The position numbers were made by a program, and so were the translations under genes. DNA of 64,000 nt, taken from the NCBI GenBank assembly GCA_903896545.1, contig CAITYF010000029.1:1-64000 (forward strand). The letters run 5' to 3'. The stretch is from an uncultured Myxococcales bacterium (GTDB taxonomy: Bacteria; Myxococcota_A; UBA9042). Every line of letters begins with the position of its first letter. Positions within the stretch are counted from its first letter, which is position 1. The notes beneath the pieces are model-generated. The model was not told the DNA's origin. It saw nothing but the letters and a program-made list of their open reading frames with translations, and searched no databases. This document shows, one piece after another, positions 53,330 through 62,319 of the stretch.

Positions 53330-54490
53330 TCAGGCTGTGAGAATGCCCAGGTGCCGCAGGAGCGACTCCGCGACCTGTCGGATGGCCGGCGCAATGCTCG
53401 GATCGTCAAGCGCCTTGGCCACCTCAGCGGCTTCATTCAAACCGTCCAGCGCTTCCATCGCCCGTTGGTCGGCCAGGTAAAACGCGGCCATCGCCGTCGC
53501 CGCGATCAGGAAGCCAACCGCGTCGCCCACGTCCTGCGCGCGCAGCACGGATTCCGCCAACTGCTGCACGGCCTCACCGGGATCACGCGCGAGACAAATG
53601 TCGATCGGCAGTCCCAGCCACGGATCCGGTTGCACATGACGGCACGCGCCTTGTGCCGCGACAGCCGACCGCGCGTGCGCCACGGCCGAGTGAAAATCAC
53701 CGACTTGCGCCGCGAGGGCTGCGATCGTCGCTTGAACGTTGGCCAACTCTGAGGTCGCGTCGTGCGCGTCGGCCAGATTGGCTGCGTGAATCAGCGCTTG
53801 CGCCGCTTGTGCGCGCTGCCGTGCGCGCAGGTGCAGTTGGGCAACGGCCAAAGTCGAAGCAAACGCGCAGAATGCGAGACGATCGTCCTCTGGCAAGCGC
53901 AGACGTCCAAATGCCGCCAGCTCGTGGCGCAGGCGCGTTTGGTCGCCCGTCGCCCCTGCCCACGCGATCCGCGCGAGCGCGACGTCGCCGTCCCGGTGGG
54001 TCAGCGCCAGCGGCGGCGGCTGCTGCGCCAGAAGCGCGTCCATCGCCCGAACGTCGCGCGAGGTCGGAACGGGCGCGTTGTGCGCCAGATACGGGATCCG
54101 CTGGGCGAGAATGCTGATCTGCAGTTCGGCGTCGCCAACCTCCACCGCGCGAGCGAGCGCTGCGTCCGAAGCGGCCAATGCTGGTGTCGTCTCTCGTGCA
54201 GCAAAAGCGACGCGCGCGATCGCGGCCAGAAGGCGGACTTCGGTACGTTCTGGGCACTCTTCCGCCATCCGCGCGACGGCTGATCGCGCCGCACCCAGCC
54301 ACCCCGACGCCTGCGCGACATAGGAAGAAAAGGCCGGAAAACCGTCCACCACGTCCAGAATTGCTTCCGCCGAAGTCGCCAGATTGGTCGAGGCAATGCG
54401 TGTCTTGACGCTGGGTTGCAAGCCATCTAACCACTGCGCCGGGATGCTGGCGGTGAGCGGTGGAACAGAACCCGTGAAACGCTGCGACAT
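53330..54490 (-). CDS. TPR-like helical protein, function unknown
   Basis: 386 residues from ATG 54490, chosen because GGAGG lies five bases upstream; the longer frame (to 54739) is in the opposite orientation of the uridine kinase gene and lacks a start signal. The protein is nearly all Ala/Leu/Arg helices with TPR-like pairing (L-L-A-A-I-A-R-V-A-F-A, A-L-A-A-S-D-A-A-L-A). No signal peptide or membrane segment is visible. It may be a scaffold or regulator; the neighbourhood gives no firm clue. Confidence 0.6.
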   Translation of the reverse strand: MSQRFTGSVPPLTASIPAQWLDGLQPSVKTRIASTNLATSAEAILDVVDGFPAFSSYVAQASGWLGAARSAVARMAEECPERTEVRLLAAIARVAFAARETTPALAASDAALARAVEVGDAELQISILAQRIPYLAHNAPVPTSRDVRAMDALLAQQPPPLALTHRDGDVALARIAWAGATGDQTRLRHELAAFGRLRLPEDDRLAFCAFASTLAVAQLHLRARQRAQAAQALIHAANLADAHDATSELANVQATIAALAAQVGDFHSAVAHARSAVAAQGACRHVQPDPWLGLPIDICLARDPGEAVQQLAESVLRAQDVGDAVGFLIAATAMAAFYLADQRAMEALDGLNEAAEVAKALDDPSIAPAIRQVAESLLRHLGILTA

Positions 54491-54534
54491 GACACCTCCG
54501 CTCGACGCCCCTGAGGGCCCCGCGCACGCGTTGA

Positions 54535-54563
54535 TTGTCGCGATTTGCCCGTGCTTGTACAGT
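54535..54563 (+). promoter_or_regulatory. Weak candidate promoter for udk
   Basis: TTGTCG (54535-54540), a 17-base gap and TACAGT (54558-54563), each four of six matches. The next TACAGT copy at about 54578 is not in promoter register. Start of the gene follows at 54624. Confidence 0.25.
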
Positions 54564-54623
54564 CTCTGGGCAAAAGCGTACAGTCCGCGTCCCGCGGCAG
54601 CTTGTCGCTTGGACGTAATCAGC

Positions 54624-55241
54624 ATGCAGCGGCTCATCATCGGCATCGCAGGCGGCACGGGCGCGGGGAAGACGACGATCGCGCGTTCCATTGTCGGCGA
54701 CTTGCCCGCCACGTCGGTCGCGCTCATCGAGCACGACATGTACTACCTCGACCACAGCGGGCTGCCGGAAGAGGCGCGCGCGCAAGTGAACTACGACCAT
54801 CCCGACGCGCTCGACAACGCGCTCTTGATCGCACACCTGGACGCGCTGAAAGATGGGCGGGCGATCGAGCGGCCGAACTACGACTTTGTGCACCACGCGC
54901 GCAAGCCGGACACGAGCCACGTAAACCCGACGACGGTCGTGATCGTGGAAGGCATCCTGATCTTTGCGGACGCCGAACTGCGTGATCGCTTTGACATCAA
55001 AATCTTTGTCGACACGCCGGCGGACATCCGTCTGCTGCGGCGCATTCGCCGGGACATGGAGCGCCGCGGGCGGACGTTTGACGACGTGCGACGTCAGTAT
55101 TCGCGCACGGTGCGGCCGATGCACGAGGCCTTTGTGGAACCGTCGCGGCGATTTGCGGACTTGATCATTCCCGAAGGCGGCAATCAGCGCGTGGCGATCG
55201 AGATGGTCGTCGATCGCATCCGGCGGCAGCTCGCGTCCTGA
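54624..55241 (+). CDS. udk: Uridine kinase
   Basis: 205 residues from ATG 54624. P-loop GGTGAGKTT (residues ~10-18), the E-H-D-M-Y-Y-L-D substrate motif, Y-D-F-V-x-H-A-R and V-E-G-I-L-I-F match bacterial uridine/cytidine kinases. It salvages uridine and cytidine to their monophosphates. The start codon was chosen because the upstream in-frame extension overlaps the opposing TPR gene and reads as low-complexity sequence. Normal length for the family. Confidence 0.92.
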   Translation: MQRLIIGIAGGTGAGKTTIARSIVGDLPATSVALIEHDMYYLDHSGLPEEARAQVNYDHPDALDNALLIAHLDALKDGRAIERPNYDFVHHARKPDTSHVNPTTVVIVEGILIFADAELRDRFDIKIFVDTPADIRLLRRIRRDMERRGRTFDDVRRQYSRTVRPMHEAFVEPSRRFADLIIPEGGNQRVAIEMVVDRIRRQLAS

Positions 55242-55449
55242 GCTGGGGCGCAGCCACCCCATCGCGTCATTTTTACAAACTTTCGCAGTTGCGTTCACCC
55301 GCAGAGCGATCTACCGTGGCAGCCGATGAACCGCGCTGCGGGGCCCAAAGCGGCGTCGTGGGTGAATCGGCGGGACGTCCCGCGCCAGTGGGTTGCTGAC
55401 GCTGCGACAGAAGTGTGCGAATTCCTGAAGGGAATGGAGAACAACCGTC

Positions 55450-55881
55450 ATGCCAAATCGTCGGCAATTTGACCACATTGGTAACTTCAACTTCAAAGTC
55501 GAAGTCGAAGGCGTCACCACGGGCGCGTTCCGCAACGTGGAAGGTCTTGATTCTGAAACAGAAGTCATCGAGTACCAGGACGGCGACGACCTGATACTCC
55601 GCAAGCGCCCCGGCCGCACCAAGTACACGAACGTGACCTTGAAGCGCGGCTACATCAACAACACCGAGCTCTGGGAATGGCGCAAGAACGTCGTCGAGGG
55701 CAAAGTGCAGCGCAAGTCGGGTTCAATCATCCTGTGCGCCGACGACGGCAGCGAAATCATGCGGTACAACTTTTTTGAAGGCTGGCCGACGAAGTGGAAG
55801 GGCTTCACCTTGGACGGCAAGGGCACCGACGTGAACGTCGAAGAGCTCGAACTGGCCGTGGAAAAGATCGAGCGCGGCTGA
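55450..55881 (+). CDS. Orphan contractile-tail tube-like protein (gp19/eCIS inner tube family)
   Basis: 143 residues, typical for tail-tube monomers. F-K-V-E-V-E-G-V near the start, F-R-N-V-E-G-L-D-S-E-T-E-V-I-E-Y-Q-D-G and R-P-G-R-x-K-Y-x-N-V-T-L-K-R-G match the conserved phage tail region family, which includes the inner tube of extracellular contractile injection systems. RBS GGAGA lies ten bases before the ATG. No sheath, baseplate, spike or ATPase gene is nearby, so it is either one member of a dispersed system or repurposed. An intrinsic terminator follows at 55928. Confidence 0.82.
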   Translation: MPNRRQFDHIGNFNFKVEVEGVTTGAFRNVEGLDSETEVIEYQDGDDLILRKRPGRTKYTNVTLKRGYINNTELWEWRKNVVEGKVQRKSGSIILCADDGSEIMRYNFFEGWPTKWKGFTLDGKGTDVNVEELELAVEKIERG

Positions 55882-56297
55882 GCCGAGGCTTGAGAAAGGT
55901 GCGGGAGGCGTCGTTCTGGGAGGGGCGACGCCTTCGGCGTTTTTGGATGACGGAGTTTTTTTTGGGATCGGAGCGCGGCAAAAGTCGGCTGCGAACGAAT
56001 ACTGGTCTGAGGACCGGGCTGGGTCCTCCTTCGCGCGCGGAGCCGCACGTACGGGCGGGGATGGTGCGTTGCCACAGCTTGACTTCTGGGAGGCGTTCGC
56101 GGGCGACTGCGCACGCCGGCTTGGAGGGGCGGACGCGGGGAACCGCGGGGCCGCGGGTTCCAGGAGCGCGAAATGCGCGACTGGTGCCCAGGGTGGTGGT
56201 GCGCCCAGCGGAAGCTGGGGGCCGGCGGGGGAGGCATTTTTGCTGGCCGGATGGAGGCCCAGCGCGATGGGCGAGCCGCGCGAAAATTTCGCGGTGC
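55882..56297. other. Intergenic region with a terminator, otherwise G-rich
   Basis: About 415 bases between convergent genes. Apart from the hairpin at 55928 I see poly-G/GGC-rich sequence and no conserved frame; plus-strand frames here have no signal or domain. Confidence 0.4.
55928..55944 (+). terminator. Intrinsic terminator after the tail-tube gene
   Basis: ACGCC TTC GGCGT followed by TTTT makes a short five-base stem with a UUC loop and a U-tract, 46 bases after the stop. Confidence 0.6.
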
Positions 56298-57377
56298 CTA
56301 CGGCGTCACCCCAATCACCTTCGCGCCAAAAGTCTCAAAGTCCAGCGAAATCGACTTCGCATCCCGGACTCCATCACCATCCGAATCGATGTCCGACTTC
56401 AACAACGTCGGAATCAGGCTCTGCAACGCAGCCTTCCCGCCAAACTGGTTCGCCAAGTCCGGGTCAAGCGCATCAATCGCCCCAGCCAGGTCGCTCTCCG
56501 TCACATACCCGCAAATCCGCCCGTTGGACGTCGACGCCCAGCTTTTCGCATTCGTGACCGTGCCAGCCAAACGCGCACCTGTGACCTTGAGCAGCAAACG
56601 CAGCGAACTGATCTGCACCGGCAAGTACAGCACCGTCGCCGTTCCACTCAACTGCCCTTTGCTCAGGGTCGCGTCGATAAACTGCGTCACTGGCGGGCAA
56701 TCGCTCGGCGTACACTTCGGCTGGTCATACGACGTCGCGTCCACGGTCACCTCTTGATCCGCCCAGTCCGGGTGCTGAACCGCCGCAGCCAAGTGGCCGT
56801 TCAGCAGGTTGATCGTGAACGGAAGTCCGTCCGACAGCCACACCTTGTTCTCGAACAACCAGAAAATCTGCCCCTTCTTCACCTGGTCCTGAAAGCTGGA
56901 CCCAATCAGCGAGCTCGCTCCCGCAAACGCGTTGTCGAGAGCGCCGTCGCCGTCCAGGTCGCACGACTTCGTCTTGTCACTCAACTTCAAGCTAATGACC
57001 CGCTGGACTTTGCCGTCGCCGATCACGCCCCACGCGCTCGGCGCGCTGTCGGCGCGGCAGACGCCGGGCGTGGCGGATTCGTCGCACCATTCCTTGGTGC
57101 TGCAAAGTTTGCCGCACGGATAGAAGCAGTTGTTGTCCGCACCGCATCTCTGGCCGGTCGTGCACTCGTCACGGCACGGATGGTGGACGCATGTGTTCGT
57201 CGCGGTGTCGCACGTGTCCGCGCCAACGCAGGCGCCGAGGCACGGGAGGTCCTCGCAACGCCGCGAGACGCATCTCTGCGTTGCGCTGCAGGCGCCGCCG
57301 CACGGGTCAGGCAACGGCGTCATGACGACGCTGTCGCACGCGGCAAGAAAGCACAGCAGGAAGATGGCGCGGATCAT
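56298..57377 (-). CDS. Cys-rich lipoprotein
   Basis: 359 residues from ATG 57377; GGGGG precedes it. Lipobox L-A-A-C at 13. Residues ~22-115 hold about five Cys-rich units (C-G-G-A-C-S-A-T-Q-R-C, C-V-G-A-D-T-C) like those of the 6267-7226 lipoprotein. The rest is a beta-rich domain with D-L-D-G-D-G-A-L-D-N, a calcium-binding-like loop, and a matching D-S-D-G-D-G-V at the C-terminus. No catalytic signature is seen. Upstream is a PilZ-like gene; downstream it faces the tail-tube gene. Confidence 0.65.
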   Translation of the reverse strand: MIRAIFLLCFLAACDSVVMTPLPDPCGGACSATQRCVSRRCEDLPCLGACVGADTCDTATNTCVHHPCRDECTTGQRCGADNNCFYPCGKLCSTKEWCDESATPGVCRADSAPSAWGVIGDGKVQRVISLKLSDKTKSCDLDGDGALDNAFAGASSLIGSSFQDQVKKGQIFWLFENKVWLSDGLPFTINLLNGHLAAAVQHPDWADQEVTVDATSYDQPKCTPSDCPPVTQFIDATLSKGQLSGTATVLYLPVQISSLRLLLKVTGARLAGTVTNAKSWASTSNGRICGYVTESDLAGAIDALDPDLANQFGGKAALQSLIPTLLKSDIDSDGDGVRDAKSISLDFETFGAKVIGVTP

Positions 57378-57435
57378 GCGGCCCCCAACGCTCACGGCGT
57401 CGGCACACGCTAGGCACTCACGGGGCGGGAGTCAA

Positions 57436-57744
57436 TTACTTCCCCAGCGCCCGCATCAACCGCCGCTTCTGGTCGGGAAACAGGTGCTTGAACTTGATAT
57501 CCAGCGCCAGCGTCAGCGGGTCGCGCGGCTGCACTTCACCCAGCGCGCGCACCGGCTCGCCTTCGTCCACGTTCAAGTCCATCCACACGTAGCGGCCCAG
57601 ATCCACCTGCCCCACGTCGTTCAGATGCACGCCATCCTGGTCAATCGAGTCGGCTTGCGTCTCGATATCCGGCGCCTGCGCGTTGGTCCCGCGGCGGAGC
57701 GCCACGCGGTGGTTGTGCAGGGTGATGACGTTGTTCGTGGCCAT
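57436..57744 (-). CDS. PilZ-like domain protein
   Basis: 102 residues, the size of a single PilZ domain. The arrangement R-R-G, then N-x-x-D-x-x-x-D-G-V-H-L, L-G-R-Y-V-W-M-D-L-N-V and D-I-K-F-K-H-L resembles PilZ folds. The c-di-GMP-binding R-x-x-x-R is degenerate (only R-R-G is present), so binding to c-di-GMP is uncertain. It is not obviously in operon with its neighbours: 72 bases separate it from the glutaredoxin gene, which is upstream on this strand. Confidence 0.5.
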   Translation of the reverse strand: MATNNVITLHNHRVALRRGTNAQAPDIETQADSIDQDGVHLNDVGQVDLGRYVWMDLNVDEGEPVRALGEVQPRDPLTLALDIKFKHLFPDQKRRLMRALGK

Positions 57745-57816
57745 TCGCAGGTTCCCAGCGGCATCGGGCCGCGTGCCCCAAGAATGGCGCTGTCTGGGCG
57801 ATGGTCAACTATTTGG

Positions 57817-58530
57817 TCAGCCACCAAGCGCCCTGTCGATCGCGTTTCGGTCAAAACCCGTTATGATTTTGCCCTTCACCGCGAGGATCGGCACGCCTTG
57901 CAAAGCCGACTGTGGCACGCCAGCCTTTTGCGCACGGGCCAGCATGTCCTGCCGCGCGTTGGGGTCTTTCTCGATGTCCTTCTCGACGAACTTCACGCCT
58001 TTGGTGCGCAAGTACTCGGCGGCTTTCTTGCAGTACCCGCACCAGGACGTGCGGTAGATGATGACGTCGTTGTCTTTGCTCACCGCAGGTGCAGCCGCCA
58101 CAGCCGGTTGTCCCGGCGCGGCAGGTATGGCCGCAGGCGCTTCTGGAGCCACGGCGGCTGGTTCCGGCACCGGTTTCGCCGCCGCAAGCTGCTTCTCGAT
58201 TTCCCCACGATCGACTACGCGCACTTCGTAGCCGTCACCAACTTTCTTGGTCAGATCCGCCACAAACAGCCACGGTCCCTGCAAGTTCGGGTCTTCTGGC
58301 GCAACGAGCACCTGTCCACGCGCACCGTCGGGCACTTCAGCCGGCGTCTTGGCGACGACAAGCTCGCCGGCGGCGGCTGAAAAATAGCGCAACACGTACG
58401 CGCCGCCCGAATCGTTCACGACAGGCGGCTTAGGCAACGCGACAGGCGCAGCCTGTTCTTCCACAGATGCCGCTGACTTGCCACAGCCTTGGGCCATTGC
58501 ACACAGCAGCAGAAAGACGACGCGCTTCAC
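57817..58530 (-). CDS. Lipoprotein-anchored glutaredoxin
   Basis: 237 residues. Signal peptide with lipobox A-Q-G-C at 16, an N-terminal beta domain (~35-115), an Ala/Pro linker and a complete glutaredoxin domain at the C-terminus with CGYC (C164 and C167), the G-V-P-I-L cis-Pro motif and a G-F-D-R-N-A-I-D-R-A-L tail. Glutaredoxins are usually cytosolic; exporting and lipid-anchoring one suggests a reducing role in the periplasm, for example for cytochrome c apoproteins, which this window encodes. That role is inference. It overlaps the HEAT gene by four bases. Confidence 0.85.
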   Translation of the reverse strand: MKRVVFLLLCAMAQGCGKSAASVEEQAAPVALPKPPVVNDSGGAYVLRYFSAAAGELVVAKTPAEVPDGARGQVLVAPEDPNLQGPWLFVADLTKKVGDGYEVRVVDRGEIEKQLAAAKPVPEPAAVAPEAPAAIPAAPGQPAVAAAPAVSKDNDVIIYRTSWCGYCKKAAEYLRTKGVKFVEKDIEKDPNARQDMLARAQKAGVPQSALQGVPILAVKGKIITGFDRNAIDRALGG

Positions 58531-59288
58531 TTTCCACCTCCGACCAACTGTTCCACTTCATAGCGAAAAGCCGGCGTGCGCGCTGCCAGTTCGCGCAGCT
58601 TGTCGGCCACGATCCGGTCCTGGACGACGGGCGCCAACGCGCGCACCGCCGCCAGCTGCACCACCGCCGACCCATCGCCTAGCGCCGTCACCAGCGCCTT
58701 CTTCACCGACGCGTCTTGCGCCGCTGGCTGCAGCGCGCGCGCCGCCTCCGCACGCAACAACTCCGTACCCCGGGTCAAATCTTCCAGCAGCGCCGATCGC
58801 ACCGTCTCGTCGCCCATCCGCCCCAGCGCCAGACGCGCGGCGCTCGCCAGCACTTCGTCTGTGTTCGCGGCAAAAAGCCGCAACGTCACAAGCACTTCAT
58901 CAGGCGCCTTCTTCACCGCCGACAAACCGTCGATCGCGCCCAATTTCTGGCCATTCGTCGTCGTGTCACTCGCCAGCGCCGCCAGAAGCGGCTTCACGAC
59001 TTCCGCTTGCAGGGGCGGGTCCGCCTGCGCGACGCGCTCCACCAGCAGCGCGCGCGTTACGCGTTCGTCGCTCGTCAGGAGGCCAAAGCACGTGCCCAGG
59101 GTACACACCGCGCGCACGGCGCCTTCCTGACAGTCGTGGTCGTTGCGACAGGTCTTGCCCGGTCCAAGCCCGTGCAGCAGCGCATCGGCTTCAAGCGGGT
59201 AATCGCGCTTGGCGACAGGCGGCGGGGGCTGCGCGCAACCTGCCACGAGCGTGAATCCCAAAATGAGCCGTTGCGCGAGCCTCTGCAC
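58527..59288 (-). CDS. HEAT-repeat lipoprotein
   Basis: 253 residues. Lipobox V-A-G-C near 18, a small Cys-pair region (C-R-N-D-H-D-C and C-T-L-G-T-C), then about five HEAT-like helical repeats of Ala/Leu-rich hairpins (A-S-A-A-R-L-A-L-G-R-M-G, A-V-V-Q-L-A-A-V-R-A-L-A). Such arrays are protein-binding scaffolds. It is followed by the glutaredoxin gene with a four-base overlap and preceded by the larger HEAT protein with three bases between, so all three are one operon. Confidence 0.7.
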   Translation of the reverse strand: MQRLAQRLILGFTLVAGCAQPPPPVAKRDYPLEADALLHGLGPGKTCRNDHDCQEGAVRAVCTLGTCFGLLTSDERVTRALLVERVAQADPPLQAEVVKPLLAALASDTTTNGQKLGAIDGLSAVKKAPDEVLVTLRLFAANTDEVLASAARLALGRMGDETVRSALLEDLTRGTELLRAEAARALQPAAQDASVKKALVTALGDGSAVVQLAAVRALAPVVQDRIVADKLRELAARTPAFRYEVEQLVGGGK

Positions 59289-59291
59289 TTC

Positions 59292-61172
59292 TTAGCCGCC
59301 CAAAAGCGTAAGCGACGCCGCCACGCGGACGCGCTCTTCGGTGTCGTCCAGGAACTTCACGAGCAACTCGTTCGCTTCCTTATCGCCCTTGAGCTTGCCC
59401 AACATGCGAATTGCCGCCACGCGCGACCGCGGACCCGACGACAACGCCAGCGACTTGATCTCCGGCGCGACCTTTTTGCCTTCCAACGCAAAGAGCGCGG
59501 TCAACATGCGAATTCGCAGATCCTCGTCGTCGGAATTCTGCAGCACTTTGTGCAGCACCTTGCCTTCCGACTCCGGCAGCAAGTGCAGACCAATCAGCGC
59601 CTCTTCACGCAGCGCCGTGCCGTTGTCGTCCTTGCTGGACTGGTTCAACGCGATCTCCAAGAAGCCTTCCATCGTCTTGGTCAGCTCGTGGGTCAGTTCA
59701 AGCATCACGCCACGGGGCAGCCACCTCAGCGCGCGCTCCCAGATCTTCACGGCCTGCGCGATGTCGCTCAAGATGAAGCCGCGCACCGCCTCCGCGCGGA
59801 TCCGCGGATCGTTATCCTGCAGCGCATTTTGCAGGCCCGGCCGCACCGCAGCCTCGCCCGACTCCGCCAGAGCGCGCACCACCGTGCGACGGACCAGCGC
59901 GTCTTTTTCACGCGTGAAGAACATCAGCGCTTCAAACGCCGACTTCGACTTGATCGACGCCAGCGCGCGGATCATCTCAAGGCGCACATTCTCGGTCTGT
60001 TCACGCTCGATCGCTTCCTTCAGCGGCGCAACCGACACCGGCGAGCCGATGTAGCCCAGCACGCGCGAGGCCGCCAAACGCACAGCCGGAATGCCATCGT
60101 CCAGATACGTGTGCATTTCCTTCAGGCGACCCGGACCGCTTACCCAGCCCAGGTAGAACACGCCCGTCGCGCGCACGTCCGTGTCGGTCGATTCGGCCAG
60201 CTTCGCCGCTTCCTGCGACATCGAGCGATCGCCCAGACGCGCCAGAATCTCATACACGGCAAACATCAGGTCTGGCGACGGCGCGCCGCCCAGAATCGAC
60301 TTCAGCCCGTTCACGTCGTCTTTGCCCGCGACGCGGCGAAACGCGTTGAGGAGCGACACCTGCTGCTTGCCCGTCGCCTTCTGACACACCGCGAGCAGCG
60401 CCTTGGCCACCGTGCGGTCGTCGTGCTGCGCGCGGATCGCCAGCGCCTGCGCGAGCAGTGCCGGATCCTTGGACTTGATCGCCGCGAGGAACGCCACCGG
60501 GACGCGCTCGTCCGCCTTTTCCGCGACGGAAAGCAGCGCCTTCACGACGTCGTCGTTCGCGCCTTGCGCCTTGGCGACCGCATCCAACACCTTGGGCTGC
60601 AACACCGGATCCAGCTGCGCGACGCCTTTGACCGCCGACGCCTGCGCCAGTGAATCCTTCGAACTCAGCGCCGCGACGAGCACGCCCGCCAAGCTCGGCC
60701 GATTGCGGTTGACCAGCGCCGTGACGATCTTGTCCTGCAGCGGATTTTCCTTGTCCGACAGCACGGCGATCAGGAGCGGAATCGAGTCCTTGTCGCTGAA
60801 GTCGTCCAGCACCGGCAGTACGTCGTAGGGCGACAGCACGGCCAGACCGAGTGCTTCCTTGACGATCTGCTGCCACTTCGCGTTCTTCGTCTGGTACATC
60901 GCCTCGGCGACGCCGCGACGGACCACCCACTGCGGATCCAACATCCCGTCTTCCAACTGCTTTTGCAGGTCCTTGTTGGACTTGTCAAAAGCCGCGCCGC
61001 GGTACGCCATGCCGCGCGCCGTAAAATCCGCCGACTTCAGCGCGTTGTGGAGCGTTGAAAGCGCTTGATCCTTGGGCTTCAGCACCACTTTGGGCGCCGC
61101 GAGCGCGGGAACAGCCACGGTGGGCAGGGTCAGCGCGATGGAGAGCGAAAGAGCGAGGCGAGTGAGACGCAT
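59292..61172 (-). CDS. Secreted HEAT-repeat protein
   Basis: 626 residues from ATG 61172, preceded by AGGA. A signal peptide ends in A-L-A-A. The entire mature protein is a run of roughly fifteen HEAT-type repeats (D-P-x-L-R-x-x-A-x-x-x-L-G and similar), expected to form a solenoid in the periplasm. No catalytic domain is visible. It is encoded between the site-2 protease and the HEAT lipoprotein genes. Confidence 0.75.
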   Translation of the reverse strand: MRLTRLALSLSIALTLPTVAVPALAAPKVVLKPKDQALSTLHNALKSADFTARGMAYRGAAFDKSNKDLQKQLEDGMLDPQWVVRRGVAEAMYQTKNAKWQQIVKEALGLAVLSPYDVLPVLDDFSDKDSIPLLIAVLSDKENPLQDKIVTALVNRNRPSLAGVLVAALSSKDSLAQASAVKGVAQLDPVLQPKVLDAVAKAQGANDDVVKALLSVAEKADERVPVAFLAAIKSKDPALLAQALAIRAQHDDRTVAKALLAVCQKATGKQQVSLLNAFRRVAGKDDVNGLKSILGGAPSPDLMFAVYEILARLGDRSMSQEAAKLAESTDTDVRATGVFYLGWVSGPGRLKEMHTYLDDGIPAVRLAASRVLGYIGSPVSVAPLKEAIEREQTENVRLEMIRALASIKSKSAFEALMFFTREKDALVRRTVVRALAESGEAAVRPGLQNALQDNDPRIRAEAVRGFILSDIAQAVKIWERALRWLPRGVMLELTHELTKTMEGFLEIALNQSSKDDNGTALREEALIGLHLLPESEGKVLHKVLQNSDDEDLRIRMLTALFALEGKKVAPEIKSLALSSGPRSRVAAIRMLGKLKGDKEANELLVKFLDDTEERVRVAASLTLLGG

Positions 61173-61239
61173 GGCAATCCTGGCCCAAAGTCGTTCGGGC
61201 GCGGGCATGATCGTGTGCCGTGACGGCAGTGTCAACCGG

Positions 61240-62304
61240 TCAAGCGTCGGCGGTTCGCACCACGGCTTTCAGGTCCTCCAGACGCTCGGCGGTTAGCAGC
61301 AACGCCGCGGGGCTACGCAGGAAAACGCGAATTCGCGCGGGCTCGGCCAGGCTGAGCAGACACGTCGCCTGGACCTGCGCCATTTCCGCCGAGTTCGGCA
61401 CGCGCTCGGCAAAGCGGATCGCGTCCTCCAGATCGCCCAGACTCGCTGCGGCGATCGCCAGAATGTGCCACGTGTGGCGGATCTCCGCGGGCGACAGCTC
61501 CGGTTCCGCGCGTGCTTGGTGGCAATAGCGCATCGCGGACTCAAAGTCGCGGGCTTCAAACGCTTCACGGGCCTTGGTCAGGAGTTCGCCCACGCGCGGG
61601 TGCGGGCGGTCGGCGCGGTAATCGGCGTCGATCTCGTTGACGTTCTGCAGCGCGCGGTAGTTTTCAAACGCCGCCAGACCGAGCAGCACAGCGCCAAACA
61701 CGCTGTGAAATTGCACGGCAAAGAACACCGCCATCAGCGCGCCCAGCACCAAGCCCACGCGGTGCGTCCAGCGATCGGCGTTCAGCGACTTCTTGATGAA
61801 CTTGCGCAGCGTCACGCGCAGCAGCTGACCGCCGTCGAGGGGCATGATCGGCAACAGGTTGTAGATGCCCCAGAAAATGTTCAGGAAGATGATTTGCGAG
61901 AGGAGTTGGCCCAAGAAGCCCATGTCGGCTTCAGCACTGAGTACGCCGGCGGCGAGCGCAAAAAGACCACCGGCGAGGAGGAAATTCATCGTCGGTCCGG
62001 CGGCAACCACGATGAATTCATCGCGCGGACGCCGTGCCGGCTGATGCGACGTGAAGCCGCCAAAACCGGTCAGCACCACGGTCGGCTGCAGGCCAAAATG
62101 GCGGCTCGTCAGCGCGTGCCCCATCTCGTGCAGGAACACGGACGCACTCGCGGCAAAGAGCATGGCGAGGCCGAACTCGATGCCGTTTTGGAAGGAACTT
62201 TGGAAGAAAAAGAGCAGCGTCAGCAGGTGCCAAATCGACACGTGCACAGGAATGCCCAAGACCGAAAAGAGCGGCTGACCCACGGGAACCTTGCTCGCCG
62301 CCAT
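61240..62304 (-). CDS. Site-2-type intramembrane metalloprotease with C-terminal TPR-like helices
   Basis: 354 residues. Zinc motif HEMGH at 59-63 within a membrane segment, and the second motif N-L-L-P-I-M-P-L-D-G-G-Q (~150-160). About six membrane segments occupy residues 20-215. The last ~130 residues are soluble and helical (TPR-like). S2P enzymes cleave membrane-bound anti-sigma factors or signal peptides. The substrate here is unknown. It is followed by the HEAT solenoid gene 67 bases away and lies 15 bases from the membrane protein at the right edge. Confidence 0.88.
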   Translation of the reverse strand: MAASKVPVGQPLFSVLGIPVHVSIWHLLTLLFFFQSSFQNGIEFGLAMLFAASASVFLHEMGHALTSRHFGLQPTVVLTGFGGFTSHQPARRPRDEFIVVAAGPTMNFLLAGGLFALAAGVLSAEADMGFLGQLLSQIIFLNIFWGIYNLLPIMPLDGGQLLRVTLRKFIKKSLNADRWTHRVGLVLGALMAVFFAVQFHSVFGAVLLGLAAFENYRALQNVNEIDADYRADRPHPRVGELLTKAREAFEARDFESAMRYCHQARAEPELSPAEIRHTWHILAIAAASLGDLEDAIRFAERVPNSAEMAQVQATCLLSLAEPARIRVFLRSPAALLLTAERLEDLKAVVRTADA

Positions 62305-62319
62305 CGCACGGCGCTGGCG

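Noticed and set aside
55794-57413. 539-codon plus-strand frame across the tail-tube end and the lipoprotein
   Set aside because: It reads antisense to a lipoprotein with a clear signal peptide and is Arg-rich throughout.
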